Assembly: GCF_037975245.1 (NCBI RefSeq)
Contig: NC_092583.1
Span: forward strand, 1,700,264-1,764,263
Direction: 5' to 3'
Source: Apostichopus japonicus
Lineage: Eukaryota > Echinodermata > Holothuroidea > Aspidochirotida > Stichopodidae
DNA length: 64,000 nucleotides
The notes under the pieces are model-generated. The model was not told where the DNA came from and did not search any database. It saw only the letters and a program-made list of their open reading frames with translations. Positions 46,974-61,437 of the stretch are shown here, one piece after another. The translations under genes were made by a program, and so were the position numbers. Each line of letters begins with the position of its first letter. Position 1 is the first letter of the stretch.

Positions 46974-49900
46974 CACAAGTGAATTGGAAAGCCTGAGAAT
47001 ATTGAATATATAGGAACCTACATTGTCTATTATAACTTTAATATTTTATGTTAATTTGTTGTTGTTTTTGGAGAAGTCGATTGGTCTAGAGAAACAAAGA
47101 AGAAACGTGGACTACGATTAAAAAAAGAAGTAAGTGCTACTCTCTTCTCATCATTTTTTTTTTCATTTTTTCGAAAGCAAAGAAAACACGAACAACTTTA
47201 AGATTTGACGTTACAATTTACAATGTTCTGAATAATACAAAGTTAAATATTTAAGAATACAATATACAAAATAATACAAGTAGCAGAGTCAGTTTGATAA
47301 TTCTGGGAGAGATATCGAATTAAAACCAAGAACTGAAGACTTTAGAGGCGGATTTGGTGGTTTCGCTATATGATACAATTGGACGAATAACGAACTGGCT
47401 TGCAAAGTGGGAGGAGCGACCGTACATGCCAAGACCAGTTAAGTCAACTTGACTCCTAGTAAACGTGTTGAGACCAGTTAAACACAAGTATACTCGTAGT
47501 GAACTTGTAGAAACTAGTTAAGTCAGCTTGACTCAAAAAAAAATTGTTTTTTGGCAAAATCCAGTATCATCTTGGAAGCTTTTAGTCAACTTTGCCACAA
47601 AATCGCTTCACAAAAGTTGATGGATTTGTAGTTAAGTTTTTTTTTTGTATTTATCGTCATCAAGCCTTGCAATATGACAGAGTCTACGTTAATCAGTTCT
47701 GTTAATTATATGAAGAGAATTGTTTCATGGTATCCAGATCAAGAAATATTTGATGAAAATTAGAACAAAGCAATTATCAATGTTGAAAAAGGTGACTTAA
47801 TTGTACCGTGTAGTTATTAATGGTATCATGTGTCAGATGAAAAAGACATTTCATTATGTTTTGTTATAATATTTCATTTTCATGGTCTGTTTTTTCTTCA
47901 TCTTCTTCATTTTCTTTGATTATTCTAGCATTTGTAATTCAGTTATGTTCTCAGATATTAATACAAGGGAAGGATATAAAAACTGATTATAATGGACCGA
48001 ACGTTTTGGTTACGCTTTCATTAATTTGTTGTGTGTTGTATCTATGGGCTGGACCCCTCACCACCCCCAACCCCCTCCGCCAAAGAAAATCGCCTCTTGC
48101 CCTTCCATAAAGGATCAGTCCCTAAGTAAGTCGAGCAAAGTTAGAATTTCACGTCTCTCCACCTTTGAAATTTTGCAGGTGCACGTCACTGCGCAAGTCC
48201 TGGATGCACACGCGCTTATTTTCCTTCATATTTTGCCCTATAGGAGTGGTTGTAACTTGTTACTTTCTAACTTAAAGGCATTGAAGACTCGCTCCAAACC
48301 GCGTGCGGCCATCTGAAAAAATTAACTTTCCGTTGCATGCAAGTGAAGTTTTGTTGTAGCTGGACCTGAGATGTCCATCGCTGTATCGTTTGTACACTGT
48401 GCTGTGGGTATTGACCGCAGCTGTATGTACTGACAGTTTACTAGTGTCTAATTACCGACGGTAGCAAGCTGTGTGTGTGTATTTTCTGGGATCGATGGTG
48501 GTGTCTAATACTTTTGTTACACCTCATTCGAAACTAAGTCAGATAACCGGCATTTCTTTTTGCGCTAGTCTTCACACCCTTTAATTAGGCGAACTGCTTC
48601 CGTCGCCATTATTCCCATTTTGTATTCATTTTTTTTTTTCTTATCGGTGTCCCTGTCTCTCTTGTTCTGTCATTTTGATATTTTATTTACACAACATTTT
48701 GCTCTGAGATTGCTACCAAGAACGCAAGGCGCCATAAAATAATTAAAATGAAAAAACAAAACAATTATTAACTTATCAGGTTGATAGCTGTTGTGCGATT
48801 TGTATATCATTGGTACTTAAGTATACAACTTACATAACTGCAGATTTGTAGGCCCGGCGTCGATGTATGCATGCATGGGATAGTGTAGGCCTACCCTTTG
48901 AACTCACATCTTGACATCCGATCCAGTCAACTTTTGAAACCGTTCTATTTACCATAAGGCTGCAGCTCAATGTATTTGTTACCGTACCTTATGTATTAAA
49001 GACACATGGAATCGAGCAAGTGCGCCGATACAAATCACTGAAGTGCTGAATCATTCAAATGGATCCATTACATTAGCAAAATGAGTGTTAGATAAACAAA
49101 GCAACTCCCCTCCCCCCCCCCCCTCCCCCCGTTTCATGTAGGTAACGGTAAATCGTCGAAAAATATCAAGTCGAAAGGAGGATTCAAATGTCGAGATTCA
49201 ATTGTCGTAAATTTTGAGATTTTTTGCGGTGAAATAGTAAGTTGATATTTCCGGGGAAAAAATCGATATATACTTTGAGAATAGATTGGCAAATTTGCGA
49301 CAAACAAAATAGTGAAATATTAACCCAAACAATTGAAATTGCGACTAAGTAGAAATAATATCACTTTTTCGTTCGAAATTCCTATCTATCTATCTATCTG
49401 TCTGTCTGCCTGTCGATTAATTGATAGATTGATTGATTCTTATTCCCCATTCCTATTCATATCCCTATTCTTATGTCATTGTAATTATCATTATTAATTA
49501 AGCGTTTACTTAGCTACAGCCGGACTGGAGTTGTATACCTCCTGACGTCACACGAAGCTAAATCCGATAGAATAACCTCAATGCGGTTTGCAACGCCGGT
49601 AAGCAACTGAATACCCCGATCAGCGCAAAGCTTACAAGAAAAGCAAATACACCAAATGTTCAGAATACACTGGTACGTGGCGAAAGGTCTGTCGGAAGAC
49701 ATTAGATAAAGCGACCTACCACATTAGCATGAAAGGTTAGGCTCGCCAATTTATTTTCTATAATAGGCTACATGTTATCCGGTGAGTACACAGTTAAATT
49801 CTTATTATTCTAATAAGTAGCCTAACATAAAGACCATGTAACATTTCTATCTGTGTTAATGAACTATTATTCAAATATGATGGCGACGGAAGGCTCATAA

Positions 49901-51120
49901 AAGGAATCCTTTAATCTCAGAATATCACCTCTCTGTTTGTTTATATATTACTTTGCTAGTTACTTTGACATCATGGTGGTGATTCTGTTTTCTGCTTAAG
50001 AAAATTGCAAGGATGTCGGTAAGGCTCTTTTAATATTTTGTACAGTTTTACCAAAACATATTTTCAGTTTGATTTATATCCCACATAATATAAATATAAA
50101 TGGTGAATAGTTAAATTACAAAAGTCAAAAGAATACAAAGGATAAGTAAGATGAAAAAGGAGAAAAGAACAAAGAACATTTATATTTCGTCTCCGAGAAT
50201 CAAACCCACGAAGCTGTAGTTCTTTCGTGTTAATTTGGCTACAATCTAGTACTATAGGCCTACTGATGCTCAATGCGGTCTGAATAAGGTTACAAGTAGC
50301 CTACCTCTAAAATTAACCTCTTTGTTTTTAGTTTATCAAAATCTTAAAATTCGGTAACATTGTTACAATATTTAATAGTGTAAAATCATATATGGTATAG
50401 TTTAAATGTGTAGGGACACCATTTTTTCCCCCTTCGTATCAACACTGTCTAAGAGATGATTTTTTTAAATTTTTTATCTTCGTTTTTTTCAATTGGTGTA
50501 CACCTTTCAGTTAAATTGAAAGCTGTCCAATTAATTTCTGCTATGATGTGTTAATTAATGTCACACCCAACTCAAACAGCATACTCTGTTAAAAAGGTTG
50601 GACCAATTTGTTTACCTATAACATTGGGTACGTTTGTAAATCCAACCAACTTTGCGTAAATTGTTGCCACAAATCAAGTGTACCGTATAACTGCAGACAA
50701 TTTCGACCAACTTTCGACCACTTTTTTGGCAACTAACTTACTTAAACTGTCGTAATTTTGTTGTTTTTCATTCTTCTTCTTCTGAGTGCAACGGGGTTTT
50801 TCCTTTATAAAAATTTATACAATTTTTCGTAGCGTGTATTAGTTTGAGCTCATCGTTCTAATTATTAAAGACAAGCAACTCCGTATTATGTAGCCGGTGC
50901 GCTTTAGTTTACTGCTTTTTAGACATGTATGAAAAATGCTTCCTATACGCAATCGCTCCTATACGCAATCGCAGGTTTCCTTTAATCACTGCCTACACGG
51001 TAGCCCCCGCCTTCCATCACACCCCGAGATACCCTCTTCCCGATGTACAAGTTGTGTCCCCTTATGTTGAGGTCATACCGTTGACATCCATGCAAAGTCA
51101 AATTATGCAGCATCGGCCGA
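46974..51120. other. Noncoding stretch, unit 3
   Basis: Counterpart of about 1826-5939. It is clearly more divergent from units 1 and 2 up to about 47420, then nearly identical. The possible SINE head is at 50184-50261 (minus). No gene supported. Confidence 0.5.
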
Positions 51121-51961
51121 GTACACTGAAAACTTAAATTGGTCCACCGACTAACATAACGTTAGTCCATCTGGTGCCTCTCCCGACTAACACAGCCTTA
51201 GTCAGTTGATATACCGACTAATTTATTCCTTAGTCAGTTGGATTTCTTAGTCGGTCATCTTAGTCCGTCAGCTTAGTCGATCAACGATAACTTAGTCGGT
51301 AAATGTATATTAGTCAGTTACATTAGTTGGTGACATTAGTCGGTCTTTACCGACTAATTTATACCAGCCACCGACTAGTTTATAGCAGGTTTTACATTAG
51401 TCAGGATGGTGCCTCTCCCGACTAACCTTTCTTAGTCGGTATCGACTGACTAGTTGCACTGACTAGAATCACTGAAAGAATTAAACCCGACTAGTTTCAC
51501 TGACTAGAATCACTGAAAGAAAAGAGAGCAGAAGAAACACAAATAATGTGTACGTTGGCAATATTTATTTCTGATAAAACTTCTGATGTCTACAAAAGCT
51601 GACTTTCGACAGATGGAGAAAAAATCACTGTAAACAATAATTTGAAAATATCATTTTATTCCAACAAAGTTAAGACAAGTTAATGGATCAAACATGAATC
51701 GCAAAAGTATAGTGCTGCACAATAATGCAAAGTTGAATCTTGGGCAAGAGTTCCTCACGACTTTCGTTTTAAAGTGGTACCCCAAATCGACACCAGTTAA
51801 GTCTTCACGAACAAAGAGTGTTTCTCTTAACTACAAATGGCCTTCCACTTGTCTTCAGGAAGCCAAAAATCTGCACCATTATTGACCTGTGAACAGAAAA
51901 TATGATATACGTGTAAGCACAGATACAGATATAGCACATGATAGCTCACATTATCATAAAC
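51121..51961. mobile_element. Dispersed repeat A (TTAGTCGG array), unit 3
   Basis: Copy of 5940-6780. Confidence 0.7.
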
Positions 51962-52183
51962 AGGGGCTCTAAGCGGAGCGCCACCATCTTGTCGATGTCT
52001 TGGCGTTTTTCTTCTGCTCCCTCCTTTTCTCCCTTTCTACTTTTCTCTCTTTTTTCTTTTTCTTTTCCCTTCCTTCCTCCTCTTTTCCCCCCTTTTTTCC
52101 CCTTTCTTCTCTTTTCTTTTTCTCTCCTCTTTTTCTTACCCGGGGGCGCACGCCCCAACGCCTCTCCCTGGATACGCGCCTGA
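51962..52183. repeat. Polypyrimidine tract and flanks, unit 3
   Basis: Copy of 6781-7002, identical to unit 2 at the position that differs in unit 1. Confidence 0.6.
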
Positions 52184-52856
52184 GAGTGTATGTTCAGCTG
52201 GCATTCACCAGCCAGCCATGTAGATGATAAATGGGGCTAGTAGTCCCAATATTGTGATATGTTGTGGGCGGAGGTCATATATTCGTTTGAGTTCACCAGG
52301 GGTCAAATTGTGGAAACCATTGTTTATCACAATATTTTAACAAGGACAGATGTCATATTTAGTATTTTGATGTATCACATTTAGTACAAGAAGCCAGTTT
52401 TTGAGGTCAATGGTCATTTCAGGACAGCCTGTGTCATTGTGAATTATTGTTTGTCACATCACACTGCTTTTCACTGTATTACTAAGATCAAAATTACATC
52501 TAATGATCACCGTTTTATCTTTGTAACCATAACTTTGAAACAGTTTGAACAATGAAAGGATCTAATTGAAATGGAGTTATATTGTGGGAATTATCGTATA
52601 CACACAGTCTCTATATAAATTACAAAGCCACTATCGTTTATGCCAAAGAATCTACCATATGACGAATAGCAGCAACCAATCAAAGCATTGGCTGCATAGG
52701 ATTTGCTTTCAACAAGAAGATATTCATTGTATGTGTGGCTAAATGTGTGAGACTGCATTGACTCCTTACATAAGTGCTCATTTTGGACACTCAAAGAGTA
52801 AACTTCAGAAATAAGAGATCTGCCAAGCAAGATGATATACCAAATTGGAATTGGTC

Positions 52857-52860
52857 TTAA
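52857..52860. other. Empty TTAA target site, unit 3
   Basis: A single TTAA between GGAATTGGTC and GTCCGAGTGC, as in unit 2. Confidence 0.9.
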
Positions 52861-54380
52861 GTCCGAGTGCAGAAAGCTGGACTCGAGTACTATAAACGTG
52901 TGGGTATTACACATTTCTTTGTGGGTATACTGTACGGGTGGGATTTACATTAAATACGTGTTTGTTGCCACATTGTTCAGTTCAGTTCAGTGGTGTTGTT
53001 ATTGTTTGTTGTGTAGGGCAATCAATCTTGTAAACCTTTATACAACAGACACATCCCTACCTGTGATTCATTGATTAACGGTAAACTGTAACCGTAGGTG
53101 CTTTTTTGTTTTTTAAATTATGTGATGCAACTTACCAGGTAGAAACAATTAAACTCAAGAACACTGTGATACAACAAATTTGAACACATTGTTAGTAACA
53201 GATGATGAAGCCACAAATGAAAGTATGAGTTCATGTATAAGAATTCAAAATAATAACAATTTTGGAAGCTAGGAAAGTTTTAAAGAAAATGGTTACACAT
53301 CTCTAAAAGAGTAACGGCGTTCCGTTATAACAATTCCTCATTCATATAAACACTTAATAGACATGCCTTTTTACCTGCAACTTTAAACCAGGGAGTTGAA
53401 AAAAAATAATATTCATCTGTTTGCACAAATCGTAGATATAACCCTCAGTGTCAACGTGTAAATTGTGTAAACAAGAGTACAACGACACAGGATTCGGGAT
53501 TTGAGCAGGTTTCCAATAACATGTTTTCGTACTTTTTGGAATAATATCTTTCTTTCTTTCTTTTAAAATAACCGCAACTTCTCAAAAGAACCGACATTTC
53601 TTCAAATCCTTTGTATAGATGATTGAATTTGTTTCAAAACAAATAAATGATAACAATCAACCGCAAAGTAGAAGGTTAAAAACACTCCCGTTACAAAGAA
53701 GTTTCATGCTGAAAGCAGTCAATGATGCGTTTCCAAATTTCCTGTGATTTGTTTGACTAATAGTCCTTACCATTGTCTGCAAACATTTTTGCATTTATCG
53801 TGCTCAATAAACACAACGTATTTTGTTAAAATAACTTATTTATATAGCGCATTATACCGACGGTCTCAATGCAACTAATTGTAACGTTGCTGTCCCGTGT
53901 AGAGATAGCAAAGTTTGTATAGTATAGGCTCTCATGTGTGTGCACTCTCAAATATCACAACGTGTATGGTTGGCCACAGTGGACAAAATTCAGAAATTAT
54001 GACGACATATCAGGAGGCAGGACTTTTTTATGTCTACATAAAATTGATTTGATGTGGACATAAATTCAAATTAATGCTGGCATATATTAAAATAATGCTG
54101 GCACCGTACCGTACCAGCTGCGTACTGATAATGCAGTTGGCACCTTCCTCTTTCAATCTGTTTCAATCTGTGTGAATATTAATGTACATTTAAAGAGTTG
54201 TGTCTGTATTGCATGTATGGGCTACCACATTATGTCAAAATATTCTTGCTTATGAGTTGCACTTCTCTTTATATAGTAAGTACACCTTGTAAAGGGTTTC
54301 AGTGCAAACACATGAATTTATTTGTAATCTAAGATAATACATATAATATTAATGTCCCCACGCTTCCATAGGCATGAGTT
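52861..54380. other. Noncoding stretch, unit 3
   Basis: Counterpart of 8936-10455. No gene supported. Confidence 0.5.
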
Positions 54381-55220
54381 GTACACTGAAAACTTAAATT
54401 GGTTCACCGACTAACATAACGTTAGTCCATCTGGTGCCTCTCCTGACTAACACAGCCTTAATCAGTTGCTATACCGACTAATTTATTCCTTAGTCAGTTG
54501 GATTTCTTAGTCGGTCATCTTAGTCCGTCAGCTTAGTCGATCAACAATTTCTTAGTCGGTAAATGTATATTAGTCAGTTACATTAGTTGGTGACATTAGT
54601 CGGTCTTTACCGACTAATTTATACCAGCCACCGACTAGTTTATAGCAGGTTTTACATTAGTCAGGATGGTGCCTCTCCCGACTAACCTTTCTTAGTCGGT
54701 ATCGACTGACTAGTTGCACTGACTAGAATCACTGAAAGAATTAAACCCGACTAGTTTCACTGACTAGCATCACTGAAAGAAAAGAGAGCAGAAGAAGCAC
54801 AAATAATGTGTACGTTGGCAGTATTTATTTCTGATAAAACTTCTGATGTCTACAAAGGCTGACTTTCGACAGATAGAGAAGAAATCACTGTAAACAAAAA
54901 TCTGAAAATCTGATTTTATTCCAACAAAGTTAAGACAAGTTAATGGATCAAACATGAATCGCAAAAGTATAGCACTGCACAATAATGCAAAGTTGAATCT
55001 TGGGCAAGGGTTCCTCATGACTTTCGTTTTAAAGTGGTACCCCAAATCGACACCAGTTAAGTCTTCACGAACAAAGAGTGTTTCTCTTAACTACAAATGG
55101 CCTCCCACTTGTCTTCAGGAAGCCAAAATCTGCACCATTATTGACCTGTGAACAGAAAATATGATATACGTGTAAGCACAGATACAGATATAGCACATGA
55201 TAACTCACGTTATCCTAAAC
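54381..55220. mobile_element. Dispersed repeat B (TTAGTCGG array), unit 3
   Basis: Copy of 10456-11295. Confidence 0.7.
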
Positions 55221-55556
55221 ATACATTTACATTAAAATTTTATAACATATTGGGAGGTATACATTTAAATCTAGGTCCCTCAAATTATAAGCCAGGAATA
55301 GCAGCTTTACCAAATAATTATTAGCTTTGCACAGCATAACACCAAGTTATTTTTCAAAGCTTAATAATTATGTTAATCATGTTAATAATGATCCCAATAG
55401 ACCGGGAGCCCAGAGGGTTCGGTTAGCTGGGAAGGTAACCAATTGCCTTGTACATCACAATGTTCACAGTGCATTCCTGTATATGAAACCAGACGACTGG
55501 CAAACCGGCTGTGGTGGGTGTGGCTGGGAGAGCAATTTTAAAGTCACCTGATAGCT

Positions 55557-56137
55557 AACCTAGATCAGCTTTCATGGTAACCACATCAAAGTAAGTACAA
55601 TGTGTCAGATATGGCCCCAAGAGCAACAAATGGCTATTGCCAGTAATTATTGGTGGTGGGGTACCCCTGCCAGTGATCAATAATTGACCCCTCACGGCTG
55701 ACCTAGGTCAGCTCATGAGGTAACCACTTGAAACCTACTGGAAAATGTTGGTTAGGACTTCAGATACAAGGGATGGGCATTGCCAGTAATTTTTATTGGT
55801 GGGGTACCCCTGCCAGTAGACCCCCAAAATGCCCATCCCCTCATTGACCTAGGTCAGCTCATAAGGTAACCAGTTGAAACCTACTGGAAAATGATAGGTA
55901 TTACTTCAAATGTAAGTGATGGGCATTTCCAGTAATTTATATTGGTGGGGTACCCCTGCCAGTAGACCCCCAAAATGCCCATCCCCTCATTGACCTAGGT
56001 CAGCTCATGAGGTAACCAGTTGAAACCTACTGGAAAATGATAGGTATTACTTCAAATGTAAGTGATGGGCATTTCCAGTAATTTATATTGGTGGGGTACC
56101 CCTGCCAGTAGACCCCCAAAATGCCCATCCCCTCATT
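55557..56137. repeat. 146-bp tandem repeat with TGACCTAGGTCA, unit 3
   Basis: Copy of 11632-12212 with the same copy number. Confidence 0.85.
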
Positions 56138-57269
56138 GACTTAGCTGTGTTTGTTCTTTATGCTGGATAGACTATAACCTGAATGATGTTTACCTGCTTT
56201 TGTTGATATATTGTCTATAAAGGCTTGTTTTGTGTATACTAAGCACATTAGTCGGTTTGCCCCAAGATGTAACAGATAACTCACTTATGACAGTGTGAAA
56301 ACTCCGTTGACTATATCTATGTGCCGCACAGCTTTCATCTTATTCCAATGTTCAAAGATAACGACTAGGTGTATGTTTATTTGTACGTGGGTGAGTGTGC
56401 GTATGTGTGTAGTTGCGTGGCTTTAAATGGAATTTTAAGGAATTAAATCATGGTTTACAAGCAGATTAAGCGACACATAAAAATCTTGAGGTCTCTATTT
56501 GTTTGTTCTGTATACTTCTACGTCGTTATCTAAGCCTAGAAAACATTAATTAACAGGAGAAATTCATATAGGCTGTTATTACATTACAAATTATTAATGA
56601 AGCACTGGAACTGAAAGATAATGCATTGTTAGGTAAATTCAAAATACCAATTGTGTGAACCTTTAAAGGACAAATGAACAACTAGATTATAAAAGAAGAA
56701 GAATAAAAAAAATGTTGACAGTGCTGCATGGAGTAAAGAGGGGGCGGGGCCACCTGGTCATCTGCTATGTGCCCTTACAGCTGGACCCAAACGTAGTTCG
56801 ACATTAAAAGCCTTAAGCCTTAAAAGTCTTAAAAGTTAAGTAATATATGATATTTACCGGTCGTACTACGAATATATATGAGTCGCATCGCGATTTGAAT
56901 GTACCTAAGATGATTTTCATATTTATGTGATATATTAATAGCTCTAACGGTAATTGGTATATATGTGTCGTTTACCTTATTTATTTTGTACAAAATAGAT
57001 CATACTGACTCTACACATAGTAAAGGTTTTTTTTTATCTATTCCTTTGATTATGGTTTATCAAGTAAAATTAATAAATCAATATTCCATAACAGAGATAT
57101 ACATATAAACATGTATGCGTGTGTGTGTGTGTTTTGTATGTCGCACATACCAAATTTGGTAAAGATCGTCGGTGAGGAAGCTTGACAGAATTGCTGTAAA
57201 CTATTTGAAATATTCAAATATAATCGGTTCTATATATTTCGAAATGTTTCCTTCTAGTATCTTGCTAAC

Positions 57270-57418
57270 ATGGTTCCGCAGACGAAGACAATATGTTTAC
57301 AGTCCAAACGGATAATCGTTGTTATCTCTTTGTCCCTGTATGTAATCGTTGCGATCTTAGGGCTACTACACCAAGTCAACTTACCTCGCTTGAAGCCACT
57401 TTTCAAATCGAATGTAAG
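57270..57418 (+). CDS. Gal3ST-family sulfotransferase, exon 1 (membrane anchor), unit 3
   Basis: Same 149-nt coding exon as 13344-13492, with intact ATG, hydrophobic segment and AG|GTAAGT donor. It joins in frame to 61438-62506. The intron is one base longer than in units 1 and 2, owing to an extra G near 59023. Confidence 0.8.
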
Positions 57419-57535
57419 GTAAGTTAATGGTTTTGCCTCGATTTCAAGTTTTCGGTCTGTGAAAAGTCAGCTTCTGGTAAAACTTTTAGCTTTACTACTA
57501 TAAAGGCCCCCCCTCCCCCTCTCAATCAATAAGTC

Positions 57536-58894
57536 TTAAAGCAGCATTTTGCGTTGGGTCGCTTTTTTCCACTTTTTTAACATGTGCATCGATTTTTTTA
57601 CATGTATCAATCATAAAACAGCAATCTAAGATACCATCCAAGTTTCACCCTGCCAAGAGCGTTAATTAGCGAGTAATTAACGATTTATGTCGATAAATGA
57701 GAAGAGTGTCCTCGACAAATTTCACAGTTAAAATTAATTGCATACAATTCCGCCAAACCCACTAGTTTGAATTCAACCAATCAGAGATGCAGGTTTAGTT
57801 ATGAGCCGTTGCTAAATATAGATTCAAGACTTCGCGTTGGTTGTACCAGGGAGTTGTTATGCAACTCCCTGGTACAACTGCCATATAGACTGTACACAAA
57901 TCAAGCGTGGTGTTATATTACGTATCTGTCAATGACGTTCGTAGTGTTTAAATATTCATATTATGGGCGAGGTTTATTGGGTTCCCAACGGAAAATATCT
58001 TGGAGAACAACAAAGTTGAAAGTTGCAAATTTTTCGACTTTCATGCCACCATTTGAAGTAAAATATAAATAGATTAGCTAGTTATGTATGTCATTATGGC
58101 AAAGTATAGAATCAGTGAGGTTGAGAAAAATCATAGAAAAGGACGCAAAATGCTGCTTTAAAGCAGCATTTTGCAGCGACATGAAAGTCGAAAAATTTGC
58201 AACTTTCAACTTTGTTGTTCTCCAAGATATTTTCCGTTGGGAACCCAATAAACCTCGCCCATAATATGAATATTTAAACACTACGAACGTCATTGACAGA
58301 TAAGTAATATAACACCACGCTTGATTTGTGTACAGTCTATATGGCAGTTGTACCAGGCAGTTGCATAACAACTCCCTGGTTGTACCAACGCAAAGTCTTG
58401 AATCTATTTTTAGCAACGGCTCATAACTAAACCTGCATCTCTGATTGGTTGAATTCAAACTAGTGGGTTTGGGAACTGAATGCGATTAATTTTGTATGTG
58501 GAATACTCGCCAATTAACGTTTTTGGCACGGAAAAACTTGGCTAATATCTTAATTTGCTGTTTTGTGATTTGATGTAAAAAGTATGTAAAAAACTCGATG
58601 GACATGTCAAAAAAGTAGAAAACGGCGACCAAACGCAAAATGCTCATGAATAAACATACTGTTCACTGATTGGTGGAATTCAAACTAGTGGATTTGGAGA
58701 TATGAAAACTTTGTCGAGGACACTTTTACTCGTTATCGACATAAATCGTTAATTACTCGCTAATTAACGCTCTTGGCAGGGTGAAACTTGGATGGTATCT
58801 TAGTTTGCTGTTTTATGATTGATACATCTAAAACAAATCGATGCACATGTTAAAAAGGTGGAAAAAGGCGACCCAACGCAAAATGCTGCTTTAA
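57536..58894. mobile_element. Pair of inverted TTAA MITEs, unit 3
   Basis: Copy of 13610-14968, with mini-palindromes at 57846-57872 and 58353-58379. Confidence 0.8.
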
Positions 58895-59047
58895 AGTTGC
58901 AAGAATTATTGATGACTTCTTCGACACATTCGGACATGATATTATCCTTATGTTTGGAATTAAGGGTGAGAATACTATACCGCCCTAACCACAAGTCATG
59001 TTCAAAGTTTGTCCCCGTTTCAGGGAAAGCTCAAACATGCCCGCATG

Positions 59048-59090
59048 TCATACAATGGAGCTATAAACTCTTTATTGCTCCATGGTCATA
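59048..59090. repeat. Second-family mini-palindrome, unit 3
   Basis: Copy of 15121-15163. Confidence 0.65.
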
Positions 59091-59361
59091 CAGGCATACC
59101 GTATCTTCAGCGGGTGCCAGTTAACATTGGTCAATATGCTCACGTTTCTGAAGGAAATCTTTGCAGATTTACTCAACAACTCAAAACGACCTCTTAAATT
59201 CCCGATTGCCCGTAAATGAACACATGTGAAGACATGCTTTTAGAAAATCATTACTCGAGATAGGAATACACTAGAGAGCTTCCCATAGCTTTATTTTGCA
59301 CATAAGACAGCCTGCATCAATAAACAACCTTTTTCCGAGGGGGTCACATGGACTTTTTTTT

Positions 59362-59439
59362 TGTCTTCAAAGGTTTGAACCAGGGACCTCAGGTACTGCA
59401 GACGTGTACTCTCCCGTTCTGCCACCTCACCGCTCCAAT
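59362..59439 (-). mobile_element. tRNA-derived SINE head, unit 3
   Basis: Copy of 15435-15512. Confidence 0.6.
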
Positions 59440-59976
59440 CTGACAATAAAGGAATTTACCCCTGTTCGACCTCGCAAGAGGTCCTACGGGGGAGATTATA
59501 GATACATAGACTTGTCATGTCATTTAATGGACCTGACAGAGAATACCCAAATCTGAGGACACTGATTGGTCAATTTTTGTGTGCCACAGTGTTGAGGCAC
59601 AGAAGCTATGCCTTATGTGTGCTAGTTTTTATAATTCTTTTTTTCATTTTAAAGACTTTTAGGTTCTCCCTAATAATGAAGAAAAAAGAATTAATTGCTG
59701 TCTCATCTCAAATTTATCAGGGATTCCATGAAGGAATTCTCTATGCATCTATCCTCTGCTTGTTTTTTTTTTAGGAAAAGAGATGCATACTATAACATAT
59801 AAGAATAGCCGCTTGTCTCTCTTCTTTATTCAACTCATATCCACAGGTAATTTATATTGCCAACATTAAGATATGAGTAGAACAAAAGGTTTGTCATATC
59901 AGTATTGCAAAAATATGGGACAAAATCATGGAAAAATTGCTGTAAATGTACCATCATGTTTCATAGTGTGACCCAT

Positions 59977-60682
59977 ATATGTTCTACTGTGGTAAAATCA
60001 TGGTACAATTATGGTAAATTTACCATAGTATAATTGCACCGTATAGTTTTACCCTATTTTTACTGTGGTTAATCATGGCACAATTGTAGGAATTTCACCT
60101 ATGTAGTTTATGTACCATATTAACTTACCCTACTTTTACTACAGAAATATCATGGTAAAACTATGGTAAATTTACCATAGTAAATGTACCACACTTTTAC
60201 CCTACTTTTACCGCGGTAATATAATGGTAAAACTGCGGTAAATTTACCGTAGTAAATGTACTACACTTTTACCCTACTTTTACCGCGGTAATACCATGGT
60301 AAAATTGTGGTAAGTTTACCGTAGTAAATGTACCACACTTTTACCGCGGTAGTACCATGGTAAAACTGTGGTAAATTTACCGCGGTAAATGTACCGCACT
60401 TTTACCCTACTTATACCGTGGTAATATCATGGTAAAACTGCGGTAAATTTACCGCGGTAAATGTACCGCACTTTTACCCTACTTTTACCGCGGTAATATA
60501 ATGGTAAAACTGCGGTAAATTTACCGCACTTTTACCATACTTTTACCGCGGTAATACCATGGTAAAAATGCGGTAACTTGTTGTACCGCGGTTGATTTTA
60601 CCACAATTTTACCACACATTTACCCTATTTACCACACATTTACCATAGTTTACCGCGGTAAAATTAGGGTACATTTTTTGCT
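59977..60682. repeat. GGTAAA/TTTACC palindrome array, unit 3
   Basis: Copy of 16050-16755. One A-to-G difference is seen near 60314 (GGTAAGTTTACC), which breaks one palindrome. Confidence 0.8.
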
Positions 60683-61437
60683 GGGATAGTTGCACACTGT
60701 ATGTACTATGTATTGTGTATGTAGCGCAATTTGGTATATATAGACTTACCGTTACGCGTGGCTACCAATGTATTACAGAATACATTTGTTTGTTTGGAGG
60801 GGGGAAAATCAGTCATATTCCTCACATTCAAACATCAAATTATATTTTACTAATGAAATAACATGTCTTGAACTCATCAAACTATCAAAAGTCCAGCAAA
60901 TTTCATCAAAATAATTTCAAATCCATGGGCAAAAAAGTACATTGTTTGTATCATAACCTCATTTACATATTTGCATATCTAATTAGCTTAATTATAAAAA
61001 AATTATAAAAATTAAAACCTCATTTCAATACCTATCTGTCAATACTTGGGTCCCTATTGACAAAATGAACAGATTTTAAATAATTACAATGTGTAAATAT
61101 TTCCCCCCAGGGGGACAATTATATGATCACAACATGGGAAAGAGGAGATAGGCCTAATTATCTTAGTAAGAAACACTTTTACCACTCAAAATCTTTGATT
61201 GGATGGAGCGGACGTTAGACCAATCTCCAATGGTTTTCAAATGGCCGCCCAATCCTTTGTTTTGACAATTATTGGAAACCCCTTCTAATGTCGAAAGGAG
61301 ATGATGAGAGGGGGTGGGGAGGGGGCTGGAACAAAAAAAAAGGTTTTTTCGTTCACTAGACTTCTTGAAAAATTAGTTTCAACGAATTAATGTGATGAAA
61401 TAAATGTTGTCACCGTTTTTTCGATTTCCATTTGAAG

